In this document: piece by piece, positions 49,981 to 57,918 of the stretch | How positions within the stretch are numbered: the stretch's first letter is position 1 | Layout of the letters: each line of letters starts with the position of its first letter | NCBI GenBank assembly: GCA_964596015.1 | Contig: CAZQSB010000002.1 | Span: 1-64,000 of the forward strand | Source: WJMD01 sp964596015 | GTDB lineage: Bacteria; Joyebacterota; Joyebacteria; Joyebacterales; Joyebacteraceae | Direction of reading: 5' to 3' | DNA: 64,000 nucleotides | Translations under genes and position numbers: made by a program | The notes under the pieces: model-generated | The model's input: only the letters and a program-made list of their open reading frames with translations | Told to the model about the DNA's origin: nothing | Databases searched by the model: none

Positions 49981-50991
49981 TCACCGCCCGTCCACATCCC
50001 TGAGATGCTCGTATCCCGTTCGCGCCAGCTCCTCACGCGAGCCGCTCGCGCTCTCGATGGTGCAGCCCTCCGACTCCGCGACGAACTCGCCGATCGCCGT
50101 CACCGGGGTTCCCGTCACGGCCCGAACGTGTTCGCGCGTCCGCTCAAGCTCCGAGGCCGGGATCGCGACCGCCAGCTCAAACTCCTCTCCGCTCGAAAGC
50201 GCGAGTTCCACCGGGTCGAGACCGAGCCGGTCGGCGACGCGCCTCGTGGCCGAGGAGATGGGGATCTTCGCCTCGTGGACCACCACGCCCGCGCCGCTCT
50301 CGTCCGCGATGTGCCTTACATCGCTCGATAGTCCGTCGCTCAGGTCGATCATCGCATGCGGCGTCGCCACATCGATGATTGCCTGCGCCTCGCCGACCCT
50401 GCAGTCCGGCCGGAGATGTCTGTCGCGCACCGCCGCCACATCTTCGTCTTCCGGCAGCTCCTTCTCCAGCGTGATGAGTCCCGCCTCGGACGCGCCGAGG
50501 TCGCCCGTCACGATGACGACGTCGCCCTCGATGGCGCCCGACCTCCGGATGACCCGTTCCTTGTCGGCGGCTCCGAGGAGCGCGACCGAGACGACGAGCC
50601 CGGAAGGCGAGGCGACGATGTCCCCGCCGACGATCTCGGCCCCGTGGCGGTCGAGCACCTCGATCATGCCGTCGTAGAGCGCGTCGAGGTCTTCGTCGGG
50701 GAAGTCCGCCGGCACGCAGAGGCTCACCGCCGCCTTCGTGGGGAAGCCGCCCATGGCGGCTATGTCGCTGACGTTCGCGATCATGCACTTCGCCCCGAGG
50801 TCGCGCGCCGAGGTGAACCTCCGGCGGAAGTGGACGTCCTCGAAGAAGATGTCGGCGGTGAAGAGCAGAAGGTCCCCGCCCGGCTCGATGACGGCGGCGT
50901 CGTCGCCGATCCCGATGATGGTCCGCGGCTTCGGCGCGCCGACTCTCTTTCGGATCTTCCTGATGAGATCGAACTCGCCCCCGACGGGCAT
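49981..50991 (-). CDS. thiL: Thiamine-monophosphate kinase
   Basis: 336 aa, normal length. PurM/AIR-synthase fold with G-I-G-D-D-A-A-V-I, the metal-binding N-V-S-D-I-A-A-M-G-G and V-T-G-D-L-G-A-S, then M-I-D-L-S-D-G-L-S-S-D. It phosphorylates thiamine monophosphate to the diphosphate cofactor with ATP. Follows the M20 amidohydrolase by 40 bases. Confidence 0.94.
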   Translation of the reverse strand: MPVGGEFDLIRKIRKRVGAPKPRTIIGIGDDAAVIEPGGDLLLFTADIFFEDVHFRRRFTSARDLGAKCMIANVSDIAAMGGFPTKAAVSLCVPADFPDEDLDALYDGMIEVLDRHGAEIVGGDIVASPSGLVVSVALLGAADKERVIRRSGAIEGDVVIVTGDLGASEAGLITLEKELPEDEDVAAVRDRHLRPDCRVGEAQAIIDVATPHAMIDLSDGLSSDVRHIADESGAGVVVHEAKIPISSATRRVADRLGLDPVELALSSGEEFELAVAIPASELERTREHVRAVTGTPVTAIGEFVAESEGCTIESASGSREELARTGYEHLRDVDGR

Positions 50992-51031
50992 ATGGTCTTC
51001 CTCGTCTCCGGTCTTCAGGAAGCGGCAGAGC

Positions 51032-52219
51032 TCAGCACTCCTCGAGGCAGCGCAAGGCGGAGTGCGCGAGAACCGCGGACCCCATCCAGAGCGCCTCCTC
51101 GTCGATGTCGAAACGCGGATGGTGCCAGGGGTACGTGAACCCCTTCTGCTTGTTCATCGTGCCGACGCGGAACATCATCCCCGGCACCTCGTTCACGAAG
51201 AACGCGAAGTCCTCGCCGCCCATGGACGGCTCCGGCAGCTCGATCACGCCCTTGTTTCCAAGAAGCTCCCGCCCGCTTCGCCTGACGATGTCGGTGATGC
51301 GCGGGTCGCACTCGAGGACGGGGTACCCCTTCGTGTACTCGTACTCGTACCCTCCCCCGCCGGATTTCGTGACGCGGGCGGCGGTCTGCTCGATCATCTT
51401 CTCGACGAGCTTTCTGTCCTTCGCGTCGAGCGTGCGGGCCGTGCCCTCGTACTCGACCCTGTCGGCGATGACGTTCCGACGGTAGCCGCCCTTGACCGTC
51501 CCGAGCGTGACGACGACCGGGTGGGTCGGGTTGATGCGCCGGCTCGGGATCGTCTGCAGAGCGAGAGCGACCTGCGAACCGAGGACGATGGCGTCCACCC
51601 CGAGATGCGGCTTGGCGCCGTGCGCCGCCTCGCCGAGCACGGCGAGACGGAAGTCGTCCGCGGCCGCCATCATCGGGCCTTCCCTCACGCCGATCTTGCC
51701 GACCGGGATCATCGGGTCGACGTGCACCGCGAGGATGGCGTCGACGTCCGGTTTCTTCAGGGCCCCCTCTTCGATCATGGCCAGCGCGCCGCCGGGCGGC
51801 GCCTCCTCGCACGGCTGGAAGATGAACTTGACGTTCCCCGAGAACTCGTTTCGAAGCTCGGCGAGAAGCATGGCGGCTCCGAGAAGCGTCGTCGTGTTGG
51901 CGTCGTGTCCGCAGGCGTGCATGACGCCGTCGACGGTCGAGCGATACGGGACGTCGTTCTGCTCCGTGATCGGGAGCGCGTCCATGTCGGCGCGCATGGC
52001 GACGGTTCCGCCCTTGCCTGAGCCCTTGAGCAGCCCGACGACGCCCGTCTTCGCGACGCCCTTCCTGACGTCGAGGCCGAGCCGCTCCAGCGTCTGGGCC
52101 ACGAGGGCGGACGTCCGCGTCTCCTCGTAGCCGAGCTCGGGATGCATGTGGATGTCGCGCCGCAGGTCGGACAGCTTCTTGGCAAGCCGCTTCGCGTCCT
52201 TCATGATCTTCTCAGGCAT
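51032..52219 (-). CDS. M20D family metal-dependent amidohydrolase
   Basis: 395 aa, full-length for the aminoacylase/IAA-amino acid hydrolase-like group. Metal ligands: H-A-C-G-H-D-A-N, the Glu pair in Q-P-C-E-E-A-P-P-G-G, H-V-D-P, and the final His in Y-P-W-H-H-P-R-F. The N-terminal L-R-R-D-I-H-M-H-P-E-L-G-Y-E-E is diagnostic. It removes an acyl or amino acid group from an amide; the natural substrate cannot be told from sequence. Cytoplasmic (no signal peptide). Confidence 0.9.
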   Translation of the reverse strand: MPEKIMKDAKRLAKKLSDLRRDIHMHPELGYEETRTSALVAQTLERLGLDVRKGVAKTGVVGLLKGSGKGGTVAMRADMDALPITEQNDVPYRSTVDGVMHACGHDANTTTLLGAAMLLAELRNEFSGNVKFIFQPCEEAPPGGALAMIEEGALKKPDVDAILAVHVDPMIPVGKIGVREGPMMAAADDFRLAVLGEAAHGAKPHLGVDAIVLGSQVALALQTIPSRRINPTHPVVVTLGTVKGGYRRNVIADRVEYEGTARTLDAKDRKLVEKMIEQTAARVTKSGGGGYEYEYTKGYPVLECDPRITDIVRRSGRELLGNKGVIELPEPSMGGEDFAFFVNEVPGMMFRVGTMNKQKGFTYPWHHPRFDIDEEALWMGSAVLAHSALRCLEEC

Positions 52220-52267
52220 CTCTTTCTCCGATCCCTCTTTCCGGCGCCCCGTCCCTCCGGGCCCTCG

Positions 52268-53842
52268 TCATCCGCCTTCGCAGCCTGTCAGATCCCTGGC
52301 GGCCTCGACCTCCAGGAGCGCCTCGGGCAGCGCGTCCAGCACGTCTCCTGCGATCATGCCCCTGGCGCCGAGCCGCCCCTGCACGATCTCGCCGGCGAGC
52401 CCGTGCACGTAGGCGCCGAGCGCCGCCGACTCCAGCGTGTCGAGCCCCTGTCCGAGGAACGACACGATGACGCCGGTCAGCACGTCGCCCGTTCCGCCGG
52501 TCGCGAGACCGACACCTCCTGTCGGATTAAGATACGTCTCCCCGCCCGGCTCCGCCACCACCGTGCCACAGCCCTTGAGAACGACGACGGCGCGCGCCCT
52601 TCTCGCGGCTTCGAGCGCCGTATCGCGGCGCGCGTTCTGGACCGTTTCGACGTCCGTCCCCAGAAGCCGCGCCATCTCGCCGGGATGAGGCGTGAGTATC
52701 AGCTCCTCTCCGCCCTTCCTCGCGGCCAGTATGTCGACGTCCACCGCGTTGAGGCCGTCGGCGTCGAGTACGCAGGGGCGCTCGATCTTCTCGACGATGT
52801 CGCGCACGAGCGCGACCGTCTCGACGTGTCTCGAGAGGCCCGGTCCGACGGCCACGGCGTCGACGCTCTCGATGAGTTCGAGGACGTCGTCGAGGGCGTT
52901 CTCCGAAAGGCTCCTGTCGGTCGTTGCGGGCATCGGACGGGTGATGGCCTCGGTCAGCTTGACCTCGAGGATGTCGTTCACCCCGGCCGGGCAGCCGACG
53001 AACACGAGCCCCGACCCGGCGCGGAGCGCCGACGTCGCGGCGAGCGCGGCGGCGCCCGTATAGCCGGCCGCCCCGGCGATGACGGCCACCCTGCCGAAGC
53101 TTCCCTTGTGCGAGTCCGGGCTCCTGGCCGGCAGGAGAGCGGACGCCTCGTCGGGCATCATGACGTTGTCGTCGACACCGACCGCCTCGACGGCCTCGGC
53201 GGGGATGCCGATGTCGATGACGAAGAGCTCCCCGACCATGCGGGGGCCCCACTCGAGGAAGAAGCCGCGCTTCGGGAGCGCCATCGTGCAGGTCCAGTCG
53301 GCCCGGACGCACTCGCCCTCGGCCTCCCCCGTTCCCGCGTTGAGTCCGGAAGGGACGTCGACCGAGAGGACCGGCCTCCCGGACGCGTTGATCTCCTGAA
53401 TGGCGTATCCGGAGAGGCCGCGCGGCGAGCCCTCGAATCCGGTGCCGAAGATCGCGTCGACGAGTGCCGCGCTCGTCGACAGCGACTCGGTGAGCTCCGA
53501 GAGGTGGGCGTTCTCGGTGAGCTCGGTCACGTCACTGCGGTCAAGCCTGTCCAGGTTGACGCGCGCGTCCCCGGTCACCTCGTCCGCCCTTCCGATCAGA
53601 AAGACCCGGACGGCCAGGCCGCGCGCCAGAAGCTCGCGGGCGACGACGAACCCGTCGCCGCCGTTGTTGCCCTTCCCGCAGACGACGACCACCCTCGCGC
53701 CTTCGCCGAGCGCCGCCACCCGCTCGAGGACACGCGCCGTCCCGAGCCCGGCGCGCTCCATGAGATCGATGCCCGGGATGTCCAGCTTCCTGATGGCGTG
53801 CTCGTCGATCGCCCGCATCGCCGCGGCAGTGACGAGTTTCAT
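52268..53842 (-). CDS. nnr: Bifunctional NAD(P)H-hydrate repair enzyme (epimerase NnrE + ADP-dependent dehydratase NnrD)
   Basis: 524 aa. The N-terminal half is the YjeF_N epimerase (V-V-C-G-K-G-N-N-G-G-D-G-F-V-V-A). The C-terminal half is the ribokinase-like dehydratase (L-T-P-H-P-G-E-M-A-R-L-L-G and G-L-A-T-G-G-T-G-D-V-L-T-G). Together they repair damaged R- and S-NADHX/NADPHX. Overlaps acpS by four bases; acpS next to nnr is a common order. Confidence 0.95.
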   Translation of the reverse strand: MKLVTAAAMRAIDEHAIRKLDIPGIDLMERAGLGTARVLERVAALGEGARVVVVCGKGNNGGDGFVVARELLARGLAVRVFLIGRADEVTGDARVNLDRLDRSDVTELTENAHLSELTESLSTSAALVDAIFGTGFEGSPRGLSGYAIQEINASGRPVLSVDVPSGLNAGTGEAEGECVRADWTCTMALPKRGFFLEWGPRMVGELFVIDIGIPAEAVEAVGVDDNVMMPDEASALLPARSPDSHKGSFGRVAVIAGAAGYTGAAALAATSALRAGSGLVFVGCPAGVNDILEVKLTEAITRPMPATTDRSLSENALDDVLELIESVDAVAVGPGLSRHVETVALVRDIVEKIERPCVLDADGLNAVDVDILAARKGGEELILTPHPGEMARLLGTDVETVQNARRDTALEAARRARAVVVLKGCGTVVAEPGGETYLNPTGGVGLATGGTGDVLTGVIVSFLGQGLDTLESAALGAYVHGLAGEIVQGRLGARGMIAGDVLDALPEALLEVEAARDLTGCEGG

Positions 53843-54225
53843 CGCTCGGGTCTCCTCTGGTCCTCTATGACGACGATCGCGTGCGCGACGCGCCTGGAGT
53901 GCGACAGGCTGACGTGGGTCGTGCCGTCGCCCAGGAGCTCCCGGCAGCGGCGGTGGACCGTGAGAAAGGGGGCACCGGTCGGCTCGTGCCCGACCTCGAC
54001 GTCCTTCCAGCTGATGCCGGGAGCGAGACCGGTCCTGAGCGCCTTCAGAAAGGCCTCCTTCGCCGCGAACACGGCCGCATAGGAGGCCATCCGCTCGCGG
54101 AACCGCTCGCAGTACCGGATTTCCTGCTCGGTGAAGAGGTGCCGGAGGAATCCCGGCCGTGACCTCGAGACGACATCCTCGAAGTGGGAGATCTCGACGA
54201 CGTCGGTCCCGATTCCGCGGATCAT
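53839..54225 (-). CDS. acpS: Holo-[acyl-carrier-protein] synthase
   Basis: 128 aa from ATG 54225 (AGAGGGGCC upstream); the longer open frame is ignored. I-G-T-D-V-V-E-I (metal-binding Asp) and F-A-A-K-E-A-F-L-K-A are intact, and S-L-S-H-S-R follows. It transfers 4'-phosphopantetheine from CoA to ACP. Seven bases after the HAD gene. Confidence 0.94.
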   Translation of the reverse strand: MIRGIGTDVVEISHFEDVVSRSRPGFLRHLFTEQEIRYCERFRERMASYAAVFAAKEAFLKALRTGLAPGISWKDVEVGHEPTGAPFLTVHRRCRELLGDGTTHVSLSHSRRVAHAIVVIEDQRRPER

Positions 54226-54232
54226 GGCCCCT

Positions 54233-54925
54233 CTATTCGCCGTCCTCGTCTCGCAGACGATCGACGATCCCCACAAGCTCCGCGATGTCGCTGATCTCGT
54301 AGTCCGCGCCCGAGTGCGTCGCGCCGGATGTGTCCCCGTACTTCGCGTAGACGGTCCGGATCCCGACGCCGTGCGCGCCCGTCATGTCGCGGGCGGGCCA
54401 GTCCCCGATCATGAGCACTTCCGACGGCTGAAGCTCCAGAAGCTCGATCGCCCGCAGGAACGGAGCCGGATCGGGCTTCCTGACGTTCGTGTCCTCGAAT
54501 GTGATGACATGCTCGAAGAAGTGCTGGAGCTGAAGGTAGCAGAGACGCGACCATGCCTGGTATCTCGGCGCGTCGGAGAGGATGGACAGACGGAGTCCAC
54601 GCTTGGCCAGTTCGAGCAGCGTCTTCTTCACGTGCGGGTAGAGGACCAGCGTGTACTCGCGGCCGCGGCGGTAGCCGATGATGGCGGCCGTGTGGATCAT
54701 CGGGTCGATCTCGCCGTACTCCTCGATCAGGAACCGGTCGAAGACCCTCTGGTCCTCGATGCCCTCACGGTCGTAGATCTCGAAGAGCCGCCGCTTGGCT
54801 TCTTCGCGCGGCATCTCGAGACCGGCGTCGATCATCGCCTCGATCGCGGCGTCGATCGACACCTCCTTCATCCTCATGAAGTCGGTCAGGGTGTTGTCGA
54901 GGTCGAAGATGACTGCGCGCAGCAT
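54233..54925 (-). CDS. HAD-superfamily phosphatase-like hydrolase
   Basis: 230 aa. Motif I F-D-L-D-N-T-L-T-D (nucleophile and acid Asp), motif II L-S-D-A-P, motif III Lys in V-R-K-P-D-P-A-P-F, motif IV G-D-W-P-A-R-D. The cap lies between motifs I and II (subfamily I type). Substrate unknown; the last residues (D-E-D-G-E) are acidic. First gene of the HAD-acpS-nnr-M20-thiL-beta-helix run. Confidence 0.86.
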   Translation of the reverse strand: MLRAVIFDLDNTLTDFMRMKEVSIDAAIEAMIDAGLEMPREEAKRRLFEIYDREGIEDQRVFDRFLIEEYGEIDPMIHTAAIIGYRRGREYTLVLYPHVKKTLLELAKRGLRLSILSDAPRYQAWSRLCYLQLQHFFEHVITFEDTNVRKPDPAPFLRAIELLELQPSEVLMIGDWPARDMTGAHGVGIRTVYAKYGDTSGATHSGADYEISDIAELVGIVDRLRDEDGE

Positions 54926-55022
54926 GGCTTCCCCTCTCGAGCGGGACCAGGCGCGGGCGCTGATGCTCCGGGACGCGGGCGGCTCTGAATCGGGAAGAGC
55001 CCGCCAATAGCGCTCGGAAGGG

Positions 55023-55214
55023 CTACTTCGTGCCCTCGTTCACTCGGTTCCCGCGGCTGATCTCGCCGTTGTCTATCCTCAGATGGAAACCGCAGTTCGG
55101 GTTGGAACACACCCACGCCTTGTAGGTGATCGCCGCCCCGTCACGTCCATAGTCGGAAAGCGGAACAAGCACTCCCTTTTCGCACATGCGGCAGGCAGGA
55201 AACGTGTTCGGCAT
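55023..55214 (-). CDS. Small zinc-ribbon protein
   Basis: 63 aa from ATG 55214 (GGGGGG 8 bases upstream). Two metal-binding knuckles: C-R-M-C near the N-terminus and C-S-N-P-N-C-G after residue 35, with W-V between beta strands. A single-domain ribbon with no fused partner; may bind nucleic acid or a protein, function unknown. Separate from its neighbours by about 90 bases on each side. Confidence 0.68.
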   Translation of the reverse strand: MPNTFPACRMCEKGVLVPLSDYGRDGAAITYKAWVCSNPNCGFHLRIDNGEISRGNRVNEGTK

Positions 55215-55302
55215 CGTGGCATCCCCCCATCCCTGTTCTAATGCTTCCACCCCGGGCCCCCCATCGCTTGACGCGGCAGTCTCGCGATCGATGTAAGAGA
55301 CG

Positions 55303-55992
55303 CTATTCGCCCGGACCGAGCTCGCCGCGCTTCGCGCGCGCAGCGGCGTTGTGCGCGAGGCGTGTCGGCTCCGGAAGACGGTATCCCCCGAACGCGTCCA
55401 GCACCCTCCGGGCCGCGGTCTCGATGGAGACCTTGTGACCCGGCGAGACGAAGAGCGGTCGGGTGTTGTCCCTTGTCCTGAGCACGACGCCCACTTTTCG
55501 GCGGTTCAGAAGCAGGCTTCGCATGGAGCCGCGTTTCTGCTTCGGCTCCTTGAACTCACCCACGAGCCGCGACTTCGCGCAGCCTATGGAGGGACGGTCC
55601 AGCAGTATTCCCATGTGGGACGCCAGACCGAGCCCGCGCGGATGAGCGATCCCCTGTCCGTCGAAGAAGAGAAGGTCGGGCTTCGTCCTCAGCTTCTCCC
55701 ATGCGGCGCACACCACCGGTCCCTCACGGAACGAAAGCAGACCGGGGATGTACGGAAACGACGGGTGCATGGAGGCCCACACGACCTCGAACGCCTTGAG
55801 GGACGTGGGATCGAGAACGACGATCGCGGCGTAGAGAAGGTCCCGGCGACGGTCGAACGCGACGTCGACGCCTCCGAACGTTCGAGGCTCGTCCTCGACG
55901 TCCTCGAGGACGAGCTCTCTCACGAGCTCCTCCTGGATCCGGAAGGCCTCCTGGACGGAGACCGCCCAGGAGTGAAATGGGGGTCCCCTCAT
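55303..55992 (-). CDS. nfi: Endonuclease V
   Basis: 229 aa from ATG 55992, chosen because GGAG stands 6 bases before it (the ATG at 55998 touches the same GGAG). Catalytic landmarks: G-V-D-V-A-F (metal Asp), P-Y-I-P-G-L-L-S-F-R-E-G (wedge and Glu), D-G-Q-G-I-A-H-P-R-G-L-G-L-A-S-H, and the Lys in K-S-R-L-V-G. It nicks DNA 3' to deaminated bases such as hypoxanthine. Own promoter at 56020-56049, divergent from the TlpA-like gene. Confidence 0.93.
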   Translation of the reverse strand: MRGPPFHSWAVSVQEAFRIQEELVRELVLEDVEDEPRTFGGVDVAFDRRRDLLYAAIVVLDPTSLKAFEVVWASMHPSFPYIPGLLSFREGPVVCAAWEKLRTKPDLLFFDGQGIAHPRGLGLASHMGILLDRPSIGCAKSRLVGEFKEPKQKRGSMRSLLLNRRKVGVVLRTRDNTRPLFVSPGHKVSIETAARRVLDAFGGYRLPEPTRLAHNAAARAKRGELGPGE

Positions 55993-56019
55993 CCGCATCT
56001 CCAATGCACCACGTAAGAT

Positions 56020-56049
56020 AGCGTATCGGAGGAGAGGGCTGGAAGTCAA
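56020..56049 (-). promoter_or_regulatory. Predicted promoter of nfi
   Basis: Reverse strand TTGACT (56044-56049), 18-base spacer, TACGCT (56020-56025). The predicted transcript start is about 20 bases before the nfi ATG. Confidence 0.45.
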
Positions 56050-56162
56050 CGCCGAAGTCGTGTACCATCGCCCCCCTCTGACTGCAATTCGTTTTACGCC
56101 GCAAAGCGTCGACCGCGCGCATCCGTCCGCCGGGCGCGGACACCCAACGAACGGGAGGGCCA

Positions 56163-57788
56163 ATGCGCAGAGGCCTGTGGATCCTTGTCGTCATCGCGAT
56201 CATCGCAGCCGGGCTCACGCTCGCCTTCCGACAGACGGGCGACGGGCTCGACGCCGAGATCGCGTCCATCCAGGCGATGACCGACGACGCCGAGCGGTCG
56301 TCGGCGGCCCTGGCGTTCGTCCTGGGGCATCCCGAGCTCGAGCAGGAGCCGCTGTGGAGGGCGCTCGGCATGGCGCTCGACAGCGCGGCGGAGGCGCACG
56401 GCGAGGAGCGCGCAGTCGCTCTCGCCGAGTCGCTCGCGACCCTCGATCTTCCAGAAACACAGCGCCAGGAGGTGCTCTCCTACCTCGACTTCCGCTACAT
56501 GCAGAGCGACGACCCCGAGGCCTACGCGCGGGGCGAGGAGATCCTCCGTGAGCTCCTCGGGATGGACGGCGTCACATCGCAGACGCTGGCTATCTCCGCG
56601 TGGCTGCATGCCACGAACCCGCAGGCCGATAAGGGACTCGCGCTTCGCGCTGCGCGGCGGACGTACGACCTCGCGGTCGAGGAGGGAACGGCGGAGTACG
56701 TCATCTATCCGGTCGACCTGGGCTACCGGTCGTACGTCGAGTCGGTCGCGGAGCGGCGCGGCTTCGACGCCGCCCTCGCGGCGGCCGATTCGCTCGTCGC
56801 GGACGCGGGCGACGACACGCTGCGGGGCATCGCGCTGGCGCAGGTCTATCGCCTGACGATAGACGACGCCCCGGCGCGCGCGAGGAACGCCGTCAGGGAG
56901 ATGATGGAACTCGATGAGTTCACGGCGACGACGCTCATGAACGAGCTCGCGTACGACATGTCCGAGCGCCGGTTCGAGCCCGAGCTCGCCCTCAGCCTCG
57001 CGGAGAGGGCGCTCGCCCACGCGGCGTCCAGAAGCGACAGCGTGGACATTCTCGACACCGCGGGCTGGGCGGCGCACGCCGCCGGACGGCACGGTCTCGC
57101 CGTGGAGTACCTCGAGGAGTCGGTCGCGAAGATGTCGGAGTCGCTGTCGCTCGACGCCGTGATGGTCGAGCATCTCATCGCCGCGTACGATGACGCCGGC
57201 ATGGACGACGCGGCGATCGCGCTCCTCGCGAAGGTCGTGGCCCGCTCGCCGGTTCCGGACGACCCGGCGCGCGCGCTCCTGGAGAAGCGGCTCATCGCGC
57301 GCGACGGGAGCTCTGCCGAGCTGGATGAGATGGTCGCCTCACTCCGGTACGAAGGCGTCGAGGACGCTCCGGCGTTCGATCTGCCGAACCGCGACGGCGA
57401 GACGGTATCGCTCGAGGGGCTTCGCGGGAACGTGGTGGTGGTCGCGTTCTGGGGCTATGGCTGAGGACCGTGCCGTGCGGAGTTTCCGCACCTGGTCGAG
57501 CTCAACGAGCGATACGGAGGTCGGAACGTCGAGTTCGTCTCGATCGACGGAGGCCGCAGGCAGGGCTCCGCGGAGAACTACATCGCCGAGCAGGGCGCGG
57601 CGCACCACATTCTCAACGACGTCGGCCGGGAGGCGTTCGACGCCTACGGCGTCCGCGGCATCCCGACGACCTGCATCATCGATCATGCGGGTCGGCTGAT
57701 CTACCGCCACATCGGGTTCCGCGAGGGGGACGAGGAGCAGTTCGCCGCGGAGATCGAAGCCCTGCTGAGCTGGATGCCTGTCAGCTGA
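56163..57788 (+). CDS. Membrane-anchored TlpA-like thioredoxin, candidate selenoprotein (UGPC active site, TGA codon 434)
   Basis: The frame stops conventionally at TGA 57462-57464, in the middle of a thioredoxin fold. Reading through gives 541 codons to TGA 57788. Across the stop the sequence is V-A-F-W-G-Y-G-[TGA]-G-P-C-R-A-E-F-P-H-L, and relatives have F-W-A-T-W-C-G-P-C there. The TGA replaces the first active-site Cys, so selenocysteine (U434-G-P-C437) is the natural reading. Order: N-terminal signal anchor (5-22), helical TPR-like region (about 30-385), TlpA/ResA-type domain (about 400-541) with cis-Pro in G-I-P-T-T-C. A SECIS-like hairpin follows the TGA at 57466-57497. Good ribosome binding site (GGGAGGG). 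Probably a periplasm-facing thiol-disulfide reductase. An automatic caller would record a truncated 433-aa protein. Confidence 0.85.
57466..57497 (+). promoter_or_regulatory. SECIS-like hairpin directly after the in-frame TGA
   Basis: Upper stem of 7 perfect pairs (GTGCGGA 57475-57481 with TCCGCAC 57485-57491), loop GTT; lower stem GACC/GGTC (57466-57469 with 57494-57497) with an asymmetric internal loop. The loop G is 18 bases after the TGA, within the 16-37 base window known for bacterial SECIS elements bound by SelB. Confidence 0.65.
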
Positions 57789-57810
57789 TCTTCGAAGCCG
57801 GCCGCGAGAC

Positions 57811-57845
57811 GAGAACGGGCCCCGCGCGGCGCGGGGCCCGTTCTC
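57811..57845. terminator. Hairpin between the convergent TlpA-like and C25 genes
   Basis: 15-bp perfect stem with a 5-base loop, 22 bases after the stop at 57788. No T-tract; probably serves both convergent transcripts. Confidence 0.55.
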
Positions 57846-57918
57846 ATGATGTCTCCGATCGTCGTCTGTCGCTTCCGCCTCAGGTCCATCGGCTCCCGCG
57901 AATCGGGCTTCGGGGCGG

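Noticed and set aside
56163..57788. Genetic code with TGA as sense codon throughout (for example Gly or Trp)
   Set aside because: TGA ends many complete genes here (recO, glyQ, glyS, thrS, hypD and others), so general reassignment is excluded.
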